In this document: positions 13,402 to 25,181 of the stretch, piece by piece
How positions within the stretch are numbered: position 1 is the stretch's first letter
Layout of the letters: each line of letters starts with the position of its first letter
Origin: Anthopleura xanthogrammica
Lineage: Eukaryota > Cnidaria > Anthozoa > Actiniaria > Actiniidae
Reading direction: 5' to 3'
Assembly (NCBI GenBank): GCA_964019055.1
Contig: OZ025212.1
Span: forward strand, 7,459,109 to 7,523,108
Length of the DNA: 64,000 nt
Program-made: the position numbers and the translations under genes
The notes under the pieces: generated by a model
Databases searched by the model: none
Seen by the model: the letters and a program-made list of their open reading frames with translations, nothing else
Told to the model about the DNA's origin: nothing

Positions 13402-14385
13402 TTAGTTCTCTTCTTGCCGCCATATTCCTTGAATCAACCTTTTGGCGGCATTACGCATTTCTTTGATTCTCCAGCAATAAATGATGGGGTTGATGAAACT
13501 GTTAGACATGAAGAGAGTTGCACTTAAATTTAGTACAAAGCTTGCCCATGCTTTACTCTCGAACTCCTCAAAAATACTTATACAATACCTTATTCCTAAG
13601 TAAGGTACAAAGCAAACCACGAACGCAGTCATTATACAATACATAGTGTTCACGGATTTCTTGTATCTAGGCATGTCTATAGACGGCAGTTGTATTGACT
13701 GTTGTTGAGCTTGGATCTGCACTGAATGTCTGTGAATAATTTTCGAGATTTTGAAGATCAAGTATATGTCAAGAACTATCATTCCGCACATGATAGAGAG
13801 CAAAGTTATGGAAAGAACCATATTTTTGAAGTAAAAGATCATCACACACCATACTAAACATGCAACCCAGATACATGCAAGAGTTATTCCGTATCGTTTG
13901 GTTGTCACAAGCTCTTGGTATCGCAGGTGCAGGTGGACAGCCAAGAACCGATCTACAGTGATAGCAGTGAGAGAAAGGAACGAAGCAAGGCACAATAAAA
14001 AAGTGACAACAGCATAAGATATTTCTGCTGGAAACTTTATAGAATTATCCTCTTTTAGAATACCATATTGATAGGCGCAAAATAGAGGCTGTGACAAGAC
14101 ACCAACACCAAAGTCAGAGATGGCAAGACCAATGACTAGAACGTTGGATTGTGTTTCTCGAAGAGATTTGGTCTTTGCAAAAGTCAAAATGATCAACATG
14201 TTCGGAGACGTTGCCATAACGGCCACCAAAGAATTAGTTACTATTATAGAAGTCGTGAAATAACTATTGTATTTACTTGCCAAACCAAGTGTGGTGACGG
14301 CGATCTTTATTGTCGATGGAAAAGTACTCGATGCAACTGTCGACATGGACATCTGCTCGAGGGAACTACTATTACTATTATTCAT
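13402..14385 (-). CDS. Class A (rhodopsin-family) G-protein-coupled receptor, paralog 1
   Basis: This is an intronless seven-transmembrane receptor of 327 aa in the plasma membrane; its ligand is unknown. The frame stays open upstream to 14538, but the extra 51 residues look like untranslated sequence. The ATG at 14385 begins a short Asn/Ser-rich N-terminus (Asn-Ser glycosylation sequons) ahead of TM1. Visible landmarks, counted from this Met, are Asn62 in TM1, Asp91 in TM2 (AISD), a DRF instead of DRY at 145-147, CFVP at 258-261 in TM6, NPIIY at 299-303 in TM7 and a basic helix 8. The second extracellular loop is very short and TM5 lacks the usual proline. These traits recall the MECA group (melanocortin, EDG/S1P, cannabinoid, adenosine) and many cnidarian orphan receptors. 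The next gene is a close tandem paralog sharing the stretch DRFLAVHLHLRY and the TTKRYG that follows. Subtype cannot be decided from the sequence alone. Confidence 0.9.
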   Translation of the reverse strand: MNNSNSSSLEQMSMSTVASSTFPSTIKIAVTTLGLASKYNSYFTTSIIVTNSLVAVMATSPNMLIILTFAKTKSLRETQSNVLVIGLAISDFGVGVLSQPLFCAYQYGILKEDNSIKFPAEISYAVVTFLLCLASFLSLTAITVDRFLAVHLHLRYQELVTTKRYGITLACIWVACLVWCVMIFYFKNMVLSITLLSIMCGMIVLDIYLIFKISKIIHRHSVQIQAQQQSIQLPSIDMPRYKKSVNTMYCIMTAFVVCFVPYLGIRYCISIFEEFESKAWASFVLNLSATLFMSNSFINPIIYCWRIKEMRNAAKRLIQGIWRQEEN

Positions 14386-15263
14386 CTTGTAAACGAAAAT
14401 ACGAATGAACCGGCAATAGTACGAGTTTCTTGCTCGGGCGCCTGTTGATGAGGATAGTTCCAATGAAACTGAATGAACTCTTTGGAAATAAATCTTTTTA
14501 TTCGGGAATTTCTCATAAACCAGATGTTCAAAAACCATTGTTTTTAGACGTCAACTTGTCTGTTAGATTGAAAACTCTCCTCATCAGTCCTCATAATGCA
14601 TCAATTGTTTTTTGAAAATGAAGAACAGAAACTCAATTGTCATTTTATATATAATCTCAAAAGCAAAGATTCGGCGGGATATTAATTTATTATTATTAAT
14701 GTCTTTCCCTTTCAAGGTCCTTTTATTAAATAAATTTTTATGTGAATGTTAAAAATAGTTTTTCGAGCTAGAAACAGCTGTAATCGTAGGTCAATGATCG
14801 AGTCAATTGACTCACAAGTAATTTTATCATCGCAATTGTTTTTCGTGGAAAAAAGGCGTCTGAAGTGGTCGGGATTTGAAGTGATTTTGACTCTAGAGTG
14901 TCCAACCTTTCCATTTTATATTGTCCATCACAAAGCACACATAAATACACCCTAATGTAAGAAATGGAAAGTTTATTAATTTTTTTTTTTTTTTCAAAAT
15001 TATTGTATTCAAAAATTGAGCTTGGGCTACCTGTGCTTATAGGGAAATCTTTGTTTACAATATTTTGCTCATTAGCATACGGTTATTAGTCAAGAAAATT
15101 ACAAACCGAACCCAAAACTTAAAAGATCTTATTGATATAAGTAATCTACGAATTTTTTAGCTCTTTGCATGAAAAATGCTGCAACATTGATCGTTCGCTA
15201 ATGTTTGAGTCGGAACCACGAATTCACTCCGCGTAAGAACCAGTTTTAATCGACCTAATCTAA
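14386..15263. other. Spacer between the two GPCR genes
   Basis: AT-rich spacer with no gene recognised; it must hold the promoter of the downstream receptor and the 3' UTR of the upstream one. A poly-T run lies at about 14980-14994. Confidence 0.5.
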
Positions 15264-16211
15264 TTAGTCAAGAGAAACACTAAACATTTTGCACCCTATT
15301 TCACTTAGTGCCTGGCGAGTGCCTTTACGAATGGCCTTCATTCGCCAACAATAAATAATTGGATTCAACACACCATTGAACATCCATATTGTTTCAGTAA
15401 ATGGGAAGATATACCTTGATCTAAGCGTGGATCCATCTTTGGTTAATGAATGCGCTGCCAGTGCGCAAACCTGTGGTATGTAACATATTACAAACGCCGC
15501 AATCACATAATACATAGCATTGACCGATTTTTTAAGTTTTGGCATATCCATGGGTTGTTGTGCGGCATGACTCTGAGACTCAATCTGCTTCGAGTGTCTG
15601 CGAATAACTAGAAGAATTTTGACATGGAAATAGACGTTGAGCGCCAACAGGCCAGCGAAAAGAATAACCATTACCACTACGGTTGCTCGATTTAGCGCTA
15701 AATATCTGCTGATACCAATAATTATGCTACATAGCCAGATAACAGCGATAACCACTCCATATCGCTTGGTTGTCACTATTTCCTTGTATCGTAGATGTAA
15801 ATGAACAGCCAAGAAACGATCTGCTGTGATAGCAGTCAAAAAGAGGAATGAAACGATCCCAATGATTGACGAACTCGAGATGTATACCAGACCTGAAGAG
15901 CAGAATTGCGCAACACTGCGCTTGAGTTCGAAGAACTTGTTAACGCAATAAGTGGTCTGTACAAAGCCGCCTACCAAAAAGTCAGAGATGGATAACCCAA
16001 GGATAAGGAAATAAGACGGCGAATGTAAGGAACGTGTTGTTGAGATTGTCCATGTAACCAATAAATTACTGCAAACGGTTATGAACGCAATGAACGAATT
16101 AAGAACTACAACACTGTGTAAAACTTTCTCATAGTGATGATTGTATTTCAACTGCAGAAAGTGTACAACCAATGGTGGACATATCGTAGAGAAGTTGCCA
16201 GATTCGGCCAT
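15264..16211 (-). CDS. Class A (rhodopsin-family) G-protein-coupled receptor, paralog 2
   Basis: This is an intronless 315-aa receptor, a tandem paralog of the gene at 13402-14385 on the same strand. The ATG at 16211 gives MAESGNFST with one N-glycosylation sequon. Landmarks are Asn49 in TM1, Asp77 in TM2 (SISD), DRF at 131-133 followed by LAVHLHLRY, CYIP at 243-246 in TM6, NPIIY at 283-287 in TM7 and then CWRMKAIRK as helix 8. The second extracellular loop is only a few residues long without an obvious disulphide Cys, and TM5 has no proline, as in melanocortin, S1P, cannabinoid and related receptors. It very probably couples to heterotrimeric G proteins, but its ligand is unknown. The shared intracellular loop 2 (YKEIVTTKRYG against YQELVTTKRYG) supports recent local duplication. 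Confidence 0.92.
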   Translation of the reverse strand: MAESGNFSTICPPLVVHFLQLKYNHHYEKVLHSVVVLNSFIAFITVCSNLLVTWTISTTRSLHSPSYFLILGLSISDFLVGGFVQTTYCVNKFFELKRSVAQFCSSGLVYISSSSIIGIVSFLFLTAITADRFLAVHLHLRYKEIVTTKRYGVVIAVIWLCSIIIGISRYLALNRATVVVMVILFAGLLALNVYFHVKILLVIRRHSKQIESQSHAAQQPMDMPKLKKSVNAMYYVIAAFVICYIPQVCALAAHSLTKDGSTLRSRYIFPFTETIWMFNGVLNPIIYCWRMKAIRKGTRQALSEIGCKMFSVSLD

Positions 16212-16502
16212 TTTGAAAGCGGGTGAAGTAAAAGTCGAATGACAAATATTACAATTACAATTTCCTTGGAAATTTCTGCTCCATGTTATCGAGCGATCTT
16301 CTTAAGTGGGAGTCGAGACGTTGGCTTGTCGCCTACTGAAGAAAACACACTTTTTCGAAAATCAAAACTGAATGGTATGGAATAAAAGTGTTGAAAATAA
16401 ACTTGAATAAGATTTTTCTAAATTTCCTTAATGAAGATTTCTGCCTCATGATTTCTACTTGATTATGCCGACAGATGTTCGAGTGTCAGCTGATCGATCT
16501 CA

Positions 16503-16821
16503 TCTGAACGACACGAGTAAAAAACGCACTGCGCATGCTCGGAAGTTCGGCAGAAAATTCATAGACGAGTCGTGTTTACGAAGAAAAACATTGGAGATTT
16601 TGATGTCTTGTATTATGCGAATTTGTCTTGTATTGTTTGACCAGGGAAAGAAAACAACTAAAGTAATGTGTCAGGAAAAAATAAGCACTAACTTTCCACG
16701 AACGGCCTTATATTAACTTTAGAGATTTACTAAACGTCAGTAAATCTCCAATGGTTTTCTTTGTAAACACGACGAACTTCCAAGCTTGCGCAGAACGTTT
16801 TTCACTCGTGTTACTCTGAAC
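16503..16821. mobile_element. MITE-like element with long imperfect inverted arms and 7-bp duplication
   Basis: The left arm (about 16511-16600) and right arm (about 16742-16811) are inverted copies: acacgagtaaaaaacg...ttggagattt against aaatctccaatgg...cactcgtgt. The left arm has an extra insert of about 20 bp. The direct repeat tctgaac flanks the element at 16503-16509 and 16815-16821. A smaller hairpin (gagatttact / agtaaatctc, 16722-16748) abuts the right arm. No transposase is encoded, so this is a non-autonomous DNA element; the superfamily is not clear. Confidence 0.75.
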
Positions 16822-17010
16822 AGTTATCTTGTAATTTTATTCATAGGTCAATATTTCACTATTAATAACGTGGAACGTAAAAGAAATTTTCATATTCGAT
16901 TATCATAAGGTCTTCGAGAGACTCTTAAGAAACAGCTGCTCTGACCCATAAATAATGGCAAAAAGTTTAAAGCAGGGTGAATAATAATTGGTGTATAATA
17001 CCTTATTTAT

Positions 17011-17400
17011 AGGACCTAGATAGATAGATAGATAGAAACCTTTATTTAAACTTAAATAAAAATAAAAACAGGATAGTCCATTCAGTGGCTATAATATGCC
17101 ACTGCTATCAAAAGGAGCCCTGTTACTACACTTACACAAAATACAATAAATAGAAACAAACAAAAAAATATGATTAATATTAATATATAAATATTTACAA
17201 TAAATTCAAAATATGATAATTTAAAAAAACGCTATATAAAAAGGTAAATAGGTAATTGAAGTCCACGCCGTCAAACAGAGAAAACCAGAGCAGAACCCCG
17301 GTCGGACTCGGTCGATCTAGCGGTCCAGTAGCAGTCCCCGGAAGTCAGTCCAAGAGCCCCAATTGGACAGCATGGAATTCCATTACAATTACGAATATAG
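17011..17400 (-). repeat. Possible LINE 3'-end remnant with TAGA microsatellite tail
   Basis: The tract tagatagatagatagaaacc is followed by tttatttaaacttaaataaaa. On the minus strand this becomes an A-rich 3' end followed by TCTA repeats, the layout of many CR1/L2-like non-LTR retrotransposon tails. No reverse transcriptase frame is present; the upstream limit near 17400 is a guess. Confidence 0.35.
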
Positions 17401-18627
17401 AAAATCTAAAACTATGAATTTAATCTATTAAAAACGACACATCCGTGGTAACAAAAGGATTTCTTAGCCAACTCGGTTCTCACCCTGGGACCTTGTGTCC
17501 TATTGTATTTTACACCCACCTCTGCATGGGTGCCATCTTGAAATAAACTACATGCAAAAAAACTGAGCATGCGCAATGCAAAAATTCGGTGAGTTGTTGT
17601 GCATGCGCATTAACGACCAGCACTGATTAATGTAAATATGGCGTCTATATTTCGAATCTTTTGGAGGGGAAATTCAAGAGAACTTCTTGAACTTATCATA
17701 TGACCTAAGAAAATCCTGCAATCTGATTGGCTGAGAGGAGTGTGATTTCAACGTAACAGTGTGATTTCAAGTTCTCGGGAGTGTGATTTCAAAATTACCA
17801 TGGCAACAGCCAAAAGATGTTTGAAAAATGGTGGAAAGATTTTCAAAAGAAGCTAATTATTTCAGTCTACAAGCAAAAATATAAAAGTAAAAACATGAAC
17901 AGTAAAGAAAAAGACTATTTGGAAGACAGAACGTTTCAAGAATCGGCTTTTATCAATGGAATCGCGAAAAGAAAGCATTTCTTCTGTCAGAAACTTTAAC
18001 TTGACTGAATCGTGTGGAGAATTCTTCGGCGAAAGAAGAAAACGCGTGAAGTAAAATCTCACAAAAACATGCTTCTGTTGAAGTTCTCCTGATGAAGATA
18101 AGCATATCAGATGGCAGTTTATTCCTGGACGACTTTGTTTTTCCAATTCAAGATCAGGTAGCTCAACTGACAACTTTTTTGAAGTGAAAGACAGACTTTG
18201 AAAACTGAATCTCACAACAACCAGTCTCAAGTCAAGACCAGATGATAAGTCAGAGTTGTAAATTATCGACTTGAACTTCATTAGAATAGCTAGAATATGC
18301 TGTTTTTAGCACAGCTTAAGCGTTTTGTATATTTTTGAGAAAGGCTATAAGTCATACTTTTTTTGGTTCCTATTGTTTTTATTTTTTAAATCTCGCCGGG
18401 TGATGAAGCGGCCGCTCAAACGATGAACATTCAAACTTGCAGATCTTCCAGTAAACTTCCTAGGTCATATGATAAACATGAGGCGAGGACGGCTCGTGAA
18501 ATTACAACAGTTTGAAATATCATGAGTGGTATTTATGCCAAATATCACGAACAAACCATGCTATTACCTATACTAAGTTTTAGCGCCAACACACAAAGGA
18601 CAGTCAACAAATAATCAACCGTCGATA
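17401..18627. other. Intergenic, no gene recognised
   Basis: Open frames of 60 and 139 codons overlap here on opposite strands at about 17817-18281. Neither has a recognisable domain, hydrophobic pattern or splice context. Two GCATGCGCA motifs (NRF-1-site-like) occur at about 17568 and 17602. Confidence 0.4.
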
Positions 18628-18766
18628 ATAGACCCTTGATTGTGTTTTGAAATCCGGGGCATTCTAGCTCCGGATGCTGCTAGTGGAAATCATTGGCTTT
18701 CAACATCCGGGGCATTCTCATTCTCCTCGTTTGACGTCATAGACGCCATATTCGAAAAGGGTCTAT
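18628..18766. mobile_element. MITE, TAGACCC-family copy 1
   Basis: The terminal inverted repeats are atagaccctt on the left and aagggtctat on the right, spanning 139 bp, with a gacgtca motif just inside the right end. The internal direct repeat atccggggcattct occurs twice. It matches in ends and architecture the elements at 20112-20250 and 35674-35791. It has no coding capacity. Confidence 0.65.
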
Positions 18767-20111
18767 TGAACTTGGCTATTTGCAAACTTTTAAATGTCGG
18801 TTCTTGCTGGGTAGCATTTTCCTATAAAAATACAAGGCATATATGTATTTCGTTGTTTAGTGCTTGTTTGTTCATTAATCCTGCTGTAAGCCAAAGGCGG
18901 GTTTCGTGCACATAACTCAACTGCCAAGAATACATTAAAGACATGACGGATCTACCGATCTGAGAGGAGGGCGGTCGTCTAATGACACTACTTAATTAGA
19001 ATAAAGTAAATAGGCATGATTTACTTATAAAAGTTATTTATACTAATCTCAAACAGACGTCGATATTCTCGTGGTTTCCTAACAAGAAACATGTGATTTT
19101 TAATTGCTAGTTATGGAAATTCTTGGCGGTGAGACCTACGCCCTCGGACGCTGTACTGCCGACATTTTCGAAGTGTTTTTTTCATTGTCAGCACTTAGGG
19201 ACACTGAAAGCGAACATCAAAGATAGTGCTATCATTTAATACCCTGACAAGCCAAAGACAGCTTCTGTCAAATAAATTGGTACCTGAGGATTGAAAGCTA
19301 TGTATAATTGGATGTTTTATTAGAGTACTGGAGTGGATTTCCTCTTCCACACCTAGGGAGGCACTCAGCAAAGTGCTGAACCCCGTGGCTTTTCGCGAGT
19401 TAAGTAACCACTCCGTGAGGTCATTTAGTGATACAGGAGGCTTTGTTTATGGATTCTACCCTGTTAACCTGGCGAAGGGAGCTTCCGTCAGTAATGTCTT
19501 CACTTGTAGATTATCCTCACTGACTGTCATTGTGACCGAGGTCAGAAATACATCTATGTGTCTTGAACAGTGTCAAGAGAGTTCAAGGATGTACGGTTTC
19601 CAGCTGATCTAAGTAAAAATATTAGCCAATCGGAATCGAGAAAATTTGCAAAACTGAGGTGTCATCCTTAGTAGCCAGAAGACTCCGGAAATGGTTAAAT
19701 CAGTCTTATTTTAATTTCCCACCAAATAATGAATAACATACTAATGTTATACAAAATATCAATAACCTCTCCTGAAAATCTAGATCTATCTCAGATATAC
19801 ATTTTTGTAAGTCGATTTTCGCAGGCTTCATGACACCTCATTTTTGCAGTGACGTCATTTCTACGTCACTATTTCAGATCAGCTGGTTGTAGTTTCAGTT
19901 CACAAAGGAAATATTACTTTTTCACAAGTTTACAAGGCTAAAGTAGGGTATGCCATACACTGAAGTCATTTGTCCATCAAAAACCGTCAAAAAGGAAAAT
20001 TATAAAGCAGATGATTAGACTTTGCTTTACAAAACGAACCCAGTGCAAACTGACATGCACAAGTAGTTTAAATTAGTTATTTTTCGTCCAAAAAGTGAAA
20101 AGTACCCTGAA
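18767..20111. other. Intergenic, no gene recognised
   Basis: A 79-codon plus-strand frame at 19373-19612 has no domain that I know. No splice-linked partner exon was found. Confidence 0.4.
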
Positions 20112-20250
20112 ATAGGCCCCTTGCAGCACGTCGGTATGCAGGTCAATTTGGAGGACAAAACAATAGGTTACAATTCTCAGGAAATTGAAATTCTTTAGTT
20201 TTATCCTCTAACCTGCATGAGTTGCTTTGACGTCATGGGAAAGGGTCTGT
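20112..20250. mobile_element. MITE, TAGACCC-family copy 2 (diverged)
   Basis: The left end reads ataggccccttgcagcacgt and then carries caatttggaggacaaaac. The right end carries tttgacgtcatgggaaaggg and tctgt in inverted relation. The segment caatttggaggacaa is shared with the element at 35674-35791, which identifies the family. Confidence 0.65.
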
Positions 20251-22375
20251 AGTGCCGCACTTGCTGATCAGCTGAGGGCATATTTATTTAACGCGGGAAA
20301 AACTTAGCTTTCTGTAGGATTACAAGAATATCATGTATAATACATTCTCTCTTCTGGTATAAATATCATGAATACTGAAAACTTTATAAGACCACCTTTT
20401 TAACTGGAGTCTGAAAATATAACTTTTGGTCTCACAGATGCAAGAGTAGGCGTTCAGAAGTATGTGAGGAATGCTGCTTTGACAAGGACTTTGAGAACAA
20501 AGAAAAAAAGAAAAAAAGAAAGAAAGAACTTAGAAAAAAGAGAAAGAGAAAAGAAGAAGTAAGGGGGAAAACGCAAAAAGAAATAATAGACAATTGAAAT
20601 GCATTCAAGTTGGTTCCCATGACAACATACTCTATTTAAAATCCAGAAAGTTGTTGCAATTCATTTCTGATTTCTGATTCCTGATTCGTATATATTATAT
20701 GTAAATATATATATAGTTGCTAAAAGTTGAATATTTAATGTCCGGAGTTTATATTAGCGATAAAGAGTCAAGTTGCTATTGTTTTTGACGATAAAAATTT
20801 CAGAAATTGTCTGTCTATAAACTTTCCAAGGTCCGATGTCAACCTTTGCATGGGGTAAAAACTGCAAATTTAATATTCGCATGAGGCTCTAGAACTGTTA
20901 CTGAATGCTAACAAGAACCATGAGGCGTGCTGTTATATTGAATAAATGTTTGGCAATTTAGCTGAATAAGTGAACCAGCCTCAGGCAAGTTATGAGTGTC
21001 AGTGATGTCCAAGCACTTTTTAAGTGACAGCAGAATTGGAACTTGCACGATACTGATAGAACTTCGAGATATTCAACGTCAGGATGAATGCGCAAGTTGA
21101 AGCCAATATCCTGTTGAATGAGAGCTTAGCTCAGATTAAAAACTAATTAGCACTTGATATTCAGGTTAGGTTGTTCGTGTTAAAACTGGACCCGCTTCGC
21201 TGAATTTGAAGCACTTGTAACCCTCGCTTTAGAGTGATCGCACTTTATGATTAAGTGGAACAAATATTGCATGCATATTACTAAGAGCGAGAGTTTGCCC
21301 GGCGGCGACTAATCATGACATTGCATTACACGATGCAGCAACTTCAAGCTGGCATTGCAGTAAGATTACAAAACAACCTTGACAATTGCTCCAAGATCTT
21401 ATCTGATCTCTTTCACAAATTTTTTAACCAAAGAGCTTAAAATAAATACCCTATAGAATAGCATAAATTATAAAAAATTATAGGTACCTAGTTGAGTGGA
21501 ACGAAAAGCGAAGGTGATAGAGAGTTTATCAAAGCGACTTTTTCAATCCCCCCCCCCCCAAAAAAAAACACACAACAAGGGATACGAAAGATGCTATACG
21601 TAATCTGAACTGGCTATTATGATCTGAGACAGCGAATTATGCCCAAAACGGTTGTCAATAAAACTCTGTCATTTTCTTTCTAAAATGACCTCGAGGCACT
21701 AATCTTGACCGCAAAATACATGTATTTAGACAGTGAAAAACCCAAACCCGTTATTATGGCGTTTAACAAACAATATCTGTTACAGGACGTGATCTTCTTA
21801 GGAATGATAGCTGTCTAATCACTTCACGTTGGTCCGTGCCGTGTTACTTGTGACTACACCCCGAATGGCCTCGTCTTAATTATCGCTCAACTGTCGTACA
21901 GTTTTTTCAGCCTGTTATATATTTAGCGCTCATGTGAACTTGGTTAGGTATCAGCCCTAGCTCACCCCTGTACGTGTTTTCATCTCTACCGTGTATACTA
22001 ATACTGCAACTAATACTGCAGTGTTCTACGAGTTTATTTATTGGCCCATGTATCTACTGCAAGCAGTAAACCAGATAATTATATATTTTTTATGACACAA
22101 ACGCGCGCACTTTACAATAGATACAAATGGATAGAATAAATTTCATAATTAGCACTTACTCGATCTTAACTGACTTATAAGAACTAGGCGGTACAAAAGT
22201 CAGGGGAAGGGAAAGAAGATGATATTTTCGACAGCTAAAGAGTTCCAAGTATGTGCGGCAGACAGGAAGCTTATAACGAGGATAAGTTTTGAAAGTAGCA
22301 GTACTAGTTGGCCCTATAGCAGACCAGTAATAGCAGTTTTAAAGAAGAGTAAACCTTGTTGTAATAATGGCAATA
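20251..22375. other. Intergenic with purine-rich tract and AT stretches
   Basis: A purine-rich tract on the plus strand runs about 20490-20570 (agaaaaaaagaaaaaaagaa and similar). Short AT dinucleotide runs lie at about 20690-20715, and a C9/A8 run is at about 21549-21568. No gene was recognised. Confidence 0.5.
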
Positions 22376-22546
22376 ACACAGCAGTAGCAATAGTAGTAGA
22401 AGTAGCAGCAGTAGTTGTAGTAGCAGCAGCAGCAGCAGCAGTAGTAGTAGCAACAGCAGCAATAAAAAAAGTAGCAGTAGCAGCAGCAGGAAGCAGCAGT
22501 AACAGTAGCATGCACGCAGTAGTAGTAGTAGCAGCAGCAGCACAGT
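22376..22546. repeat. Trinucleotide AGC/AGT microsatellite
   Basis: Imperfect tandem AGC, AGT and AAC trinucleotides. The poly-Val/Ala frame on one strand and poly-Leu frames on the other follow from the repeat and are not genes. Confidence 0.9.
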
Positions 22547-23899
22547 TAGGAAATTATGATACCGTTTGAAATGCATATAGAATAACTACCACATGCAACA
22601 ACTGATTTTAAATTATTATATATAATATATTCTTGACCATGCAAGCTTTGTAGAACTTGTACATACTGATATCACAATATGGATCTAGTTTTATTTGATC
22701 ACATATATATAATTATTGCAATGTCCAATCTAAGCTACTATTGGCATTTTTCTCTATGTGTTATATTAAAATTTGCTGAACAAGCACTTAGCTTTCATTT
22801 GAAGTATCATTTGAAGCATTTCTGATGCATGTTTAGAAAATGCCAAAATTTAAAGTCACTCAAACCGAAAACTAATTTCAAAACTTAAAAATGTCAGAGG
22901 AAAATATCTCAGAGATAAATAAACCACTTTTGACCAAAACTTCTTCTTTTTTGGTATTTTTTCCTAACTTGATCTGTAAAAAATGCCTGTCCCGGTCCTC
23001 ATGCATATCTCCAGTTTTGTCCTCTGCTTGTGGGGACCTAGCATCAATTTTATGAGGACCTAGTCAAGTTTAAGAGGAAACCGCGCGCTTGATCAAAATT
23101 AAGTTAAGAAATTATTGTTATCATATTTAATCATTATATATTTTTAGGAAAATTTGTATAAACGTAGGCTGTTTCTCTATGATTCTTATAAATTAAGAAG
23201 TTTATTATTATTTACAGCTCTTCGTGCGAGTTATTCAAACAACTATAAAAACGCCTGCGAGCGTTTACTCAGCCAAAAAGCTGAATTTTCTTTTATAAAA
23301 TATAATTTACGATTCTTCGTTTTTCACAGTAATAAGCAGTATACAATAACCATATTTGTTTTTTTCATTTCCTACGTAGACATTTTGTTATAAATTTCTC
23401 TAATTTAACTGCTAATCTGTTCCGACTGTTTTTCTCGTCACAGTCATTGATAGTTTTGATGTTCTATTTGGACTCTTTCTTGATTATCTGATGAATGAAT
23501 GATTGTTTACCAGTACCAGATTCTGGATCTATTATAGGATTATTTTGTGTATAAAATCCATGAAGAACATGTTCAAACATTGATACTTTTCAAGTCTATT
23601 ACTTTGTTCCTTTGATTATACCATGGCCGGACTTCGATCGTGCAATTTTTACGCCTCTCGTAAATTGAATCCAGAAGAATCTTAAATTCTTGTCTACGTT
23701 TTTGGTTTCATTTACAGTCATCTCCAGTCACAAATCGCCCATTTACGTAGTACTGATGACTCTTTGACCCTCATTAATACTGAGTCGAAAATCAGAACTC
23801 AGGCGCTTGTCTTTCTTTCGCTGTATATTTATAGCTCTCCCATACGTTCATATTTCTCTTTCTGGCCTTATCTCTTTACGCCATTAATGTACCTCCTTT
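22547..23899. other. Intergenic, includes BMP2/4 3' flank
   Basis: AT-rich sequence with no independent gene recognised. The part adjoining 23899 must contain the 3' UTR of the minus-strand BMP2/4 gene. Confidence 0.45.
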
Positions 23900-25181
23900 T
23901 CACCGGCACCCACAGCCCTCCACTACCATGTCTTGGTAGATTTTGAGGACCACTTTTTCGTACTCGTCCATATAAAGCATACTTATAGGGGTCAATGTTG
24001 TTGGTACACAACAAACGTTAGGTACCTTTGGATCTACACTGTTCATAACAGTCTGTACAATAGCATGATTAGTAGCGTTCAGATGTTTAGTAATGGGATA
24101 TGGACACTGTCCGTTGCAGTAATAAGCAAAATACCCCGGCGGTGCAACAATCCAGTCATTCCAGCCCACATCACTGAAGTCTACATATAAAGGATGTCTT
24201 TGACAATACTGTGGTCTGTTCCTCTTCCTTTGCGAACGGCTTCGCGAAGCACTCCGCTTTTTACGAACATGATGATGCCTTAGTGCATCATTCGTGTATA
24301 CGACAAGCAACGGTCTGTCTTCGTGCCATTGCTCTTTATCCATCGACAAATTCCTTATAACGTCGTTGGCCGAGATATTTAAACTGTGACCCTCCTTCGT
24401 GGATATATGTACCTCGATATTGTTTTTGTCCGAAGGATTTGACATCCAATGCTCCACTGCAGAGCGTACGTCGAACGATTCCCACCCACTGTTTGCAGTA
24501 TTCACGATGTGGGAAACGATAAGAGTTCTATTCTCAAGACTCGAGGGCAATCGAGAGTGCGTGATTTGATATACACTCACGCGCATCTCAGGATCGCCTC
24601 CATGTCTCCACAAGCCGTTTTTATGAAGGCGCAGCTCAGCTGATTGGACTTTCTCCTGTTTAGGCAGAGAGGAGATATCGAACTTTAGTCTTGGCCGACC
24701 AGGGGCGTCTGGATGACTTATGGGAAGGTCATCTGTCAAAATAAAAAACCGATCATATATACGATATTCTAAAATGTAAAGGAATACCCATGAAAGGGAA
24801 AACATTTAGTAAGAAACCAGGAAGCCAGACCCGTGAGTCAGTTGTCTATTTATACTCACCATGATGATGAAACGCTCTCACTGTATTCGCTGATGTCCAC
24901 TTTTTGTTAAATCTGAAGTTTGTCGAAATCCAATCGGGATCTTCCTCATGGCTGTTGTACAAATCCTGCATATATTTAGGTATTTTTATTCCTCTTCTTG
25001 GCCTTGGCCGCGTTTTCATTCCCATTGATTTCAGGATAGCTTTTTCAACTCCTAGGAAAGCTTGACTGTTTTTGATTTCTACTGATGCGCGGGCTGAACT
25101 TGTAGAATCAACCGGTGAAGGATTCACTTTAAAGGGTAAAGCGATTCCAAATATCAAACACCAAACTCGAAAGACCAACAT
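23900..25181 (-). CDS. BMP2/4: Bone morphogenetic protein 2/4 (Dpp-type TGF-beta ligand), two coding exons
   Basis: This gene encodes a secreted dimeric morphogen that binds BMP type I/II receptor serine kinases and signals through Smad1/5; in cnidarians BMP2/4 patterns the directive axis. The CDS joins exon 1 (25181-24860) to exon 2 (24732-23900) with a GTGAGT donor and a gacag acceptor; phase is kept and the product is 384 aa. The ATG at 25181 begins a hydrophobic signal peptide ([17 protein letters not shown]). The propeptide runs to a furin site RKKR at 264-267. A basic Arg/Lys stretch follows, then the cystine-knot domain from Cys284 to the C-terminal GCGCR. All seven mature cysteines are present, as are [18 protein letters not shown] and the CCVPT...ISMLY block that separates BMP2/4 from BMP5-8. 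A propeptide of 267 residues and a mature chain of 117 are normal for the family. No defect was seen. Confidence 0.97.

Noticed and set aside
14386..14538. N-terminal extension of GPCR paralog 1 from an upstream start
   Set aside because: The 51 extra residues have no signal peptide and no counterpart in paralog 2; the ATG at 14385 gives a normal receptor N-terminus.
17862..18281. 139-codon minus-strand frame
   Set aside because: No domain, signal peptide or splice partner; composition looks like intergenic DNA.
22219..22576. Poly-Val/Ala and poly-Leu frames
   Set aside because: Products of an AGC/AGT trinucleotide repeat.
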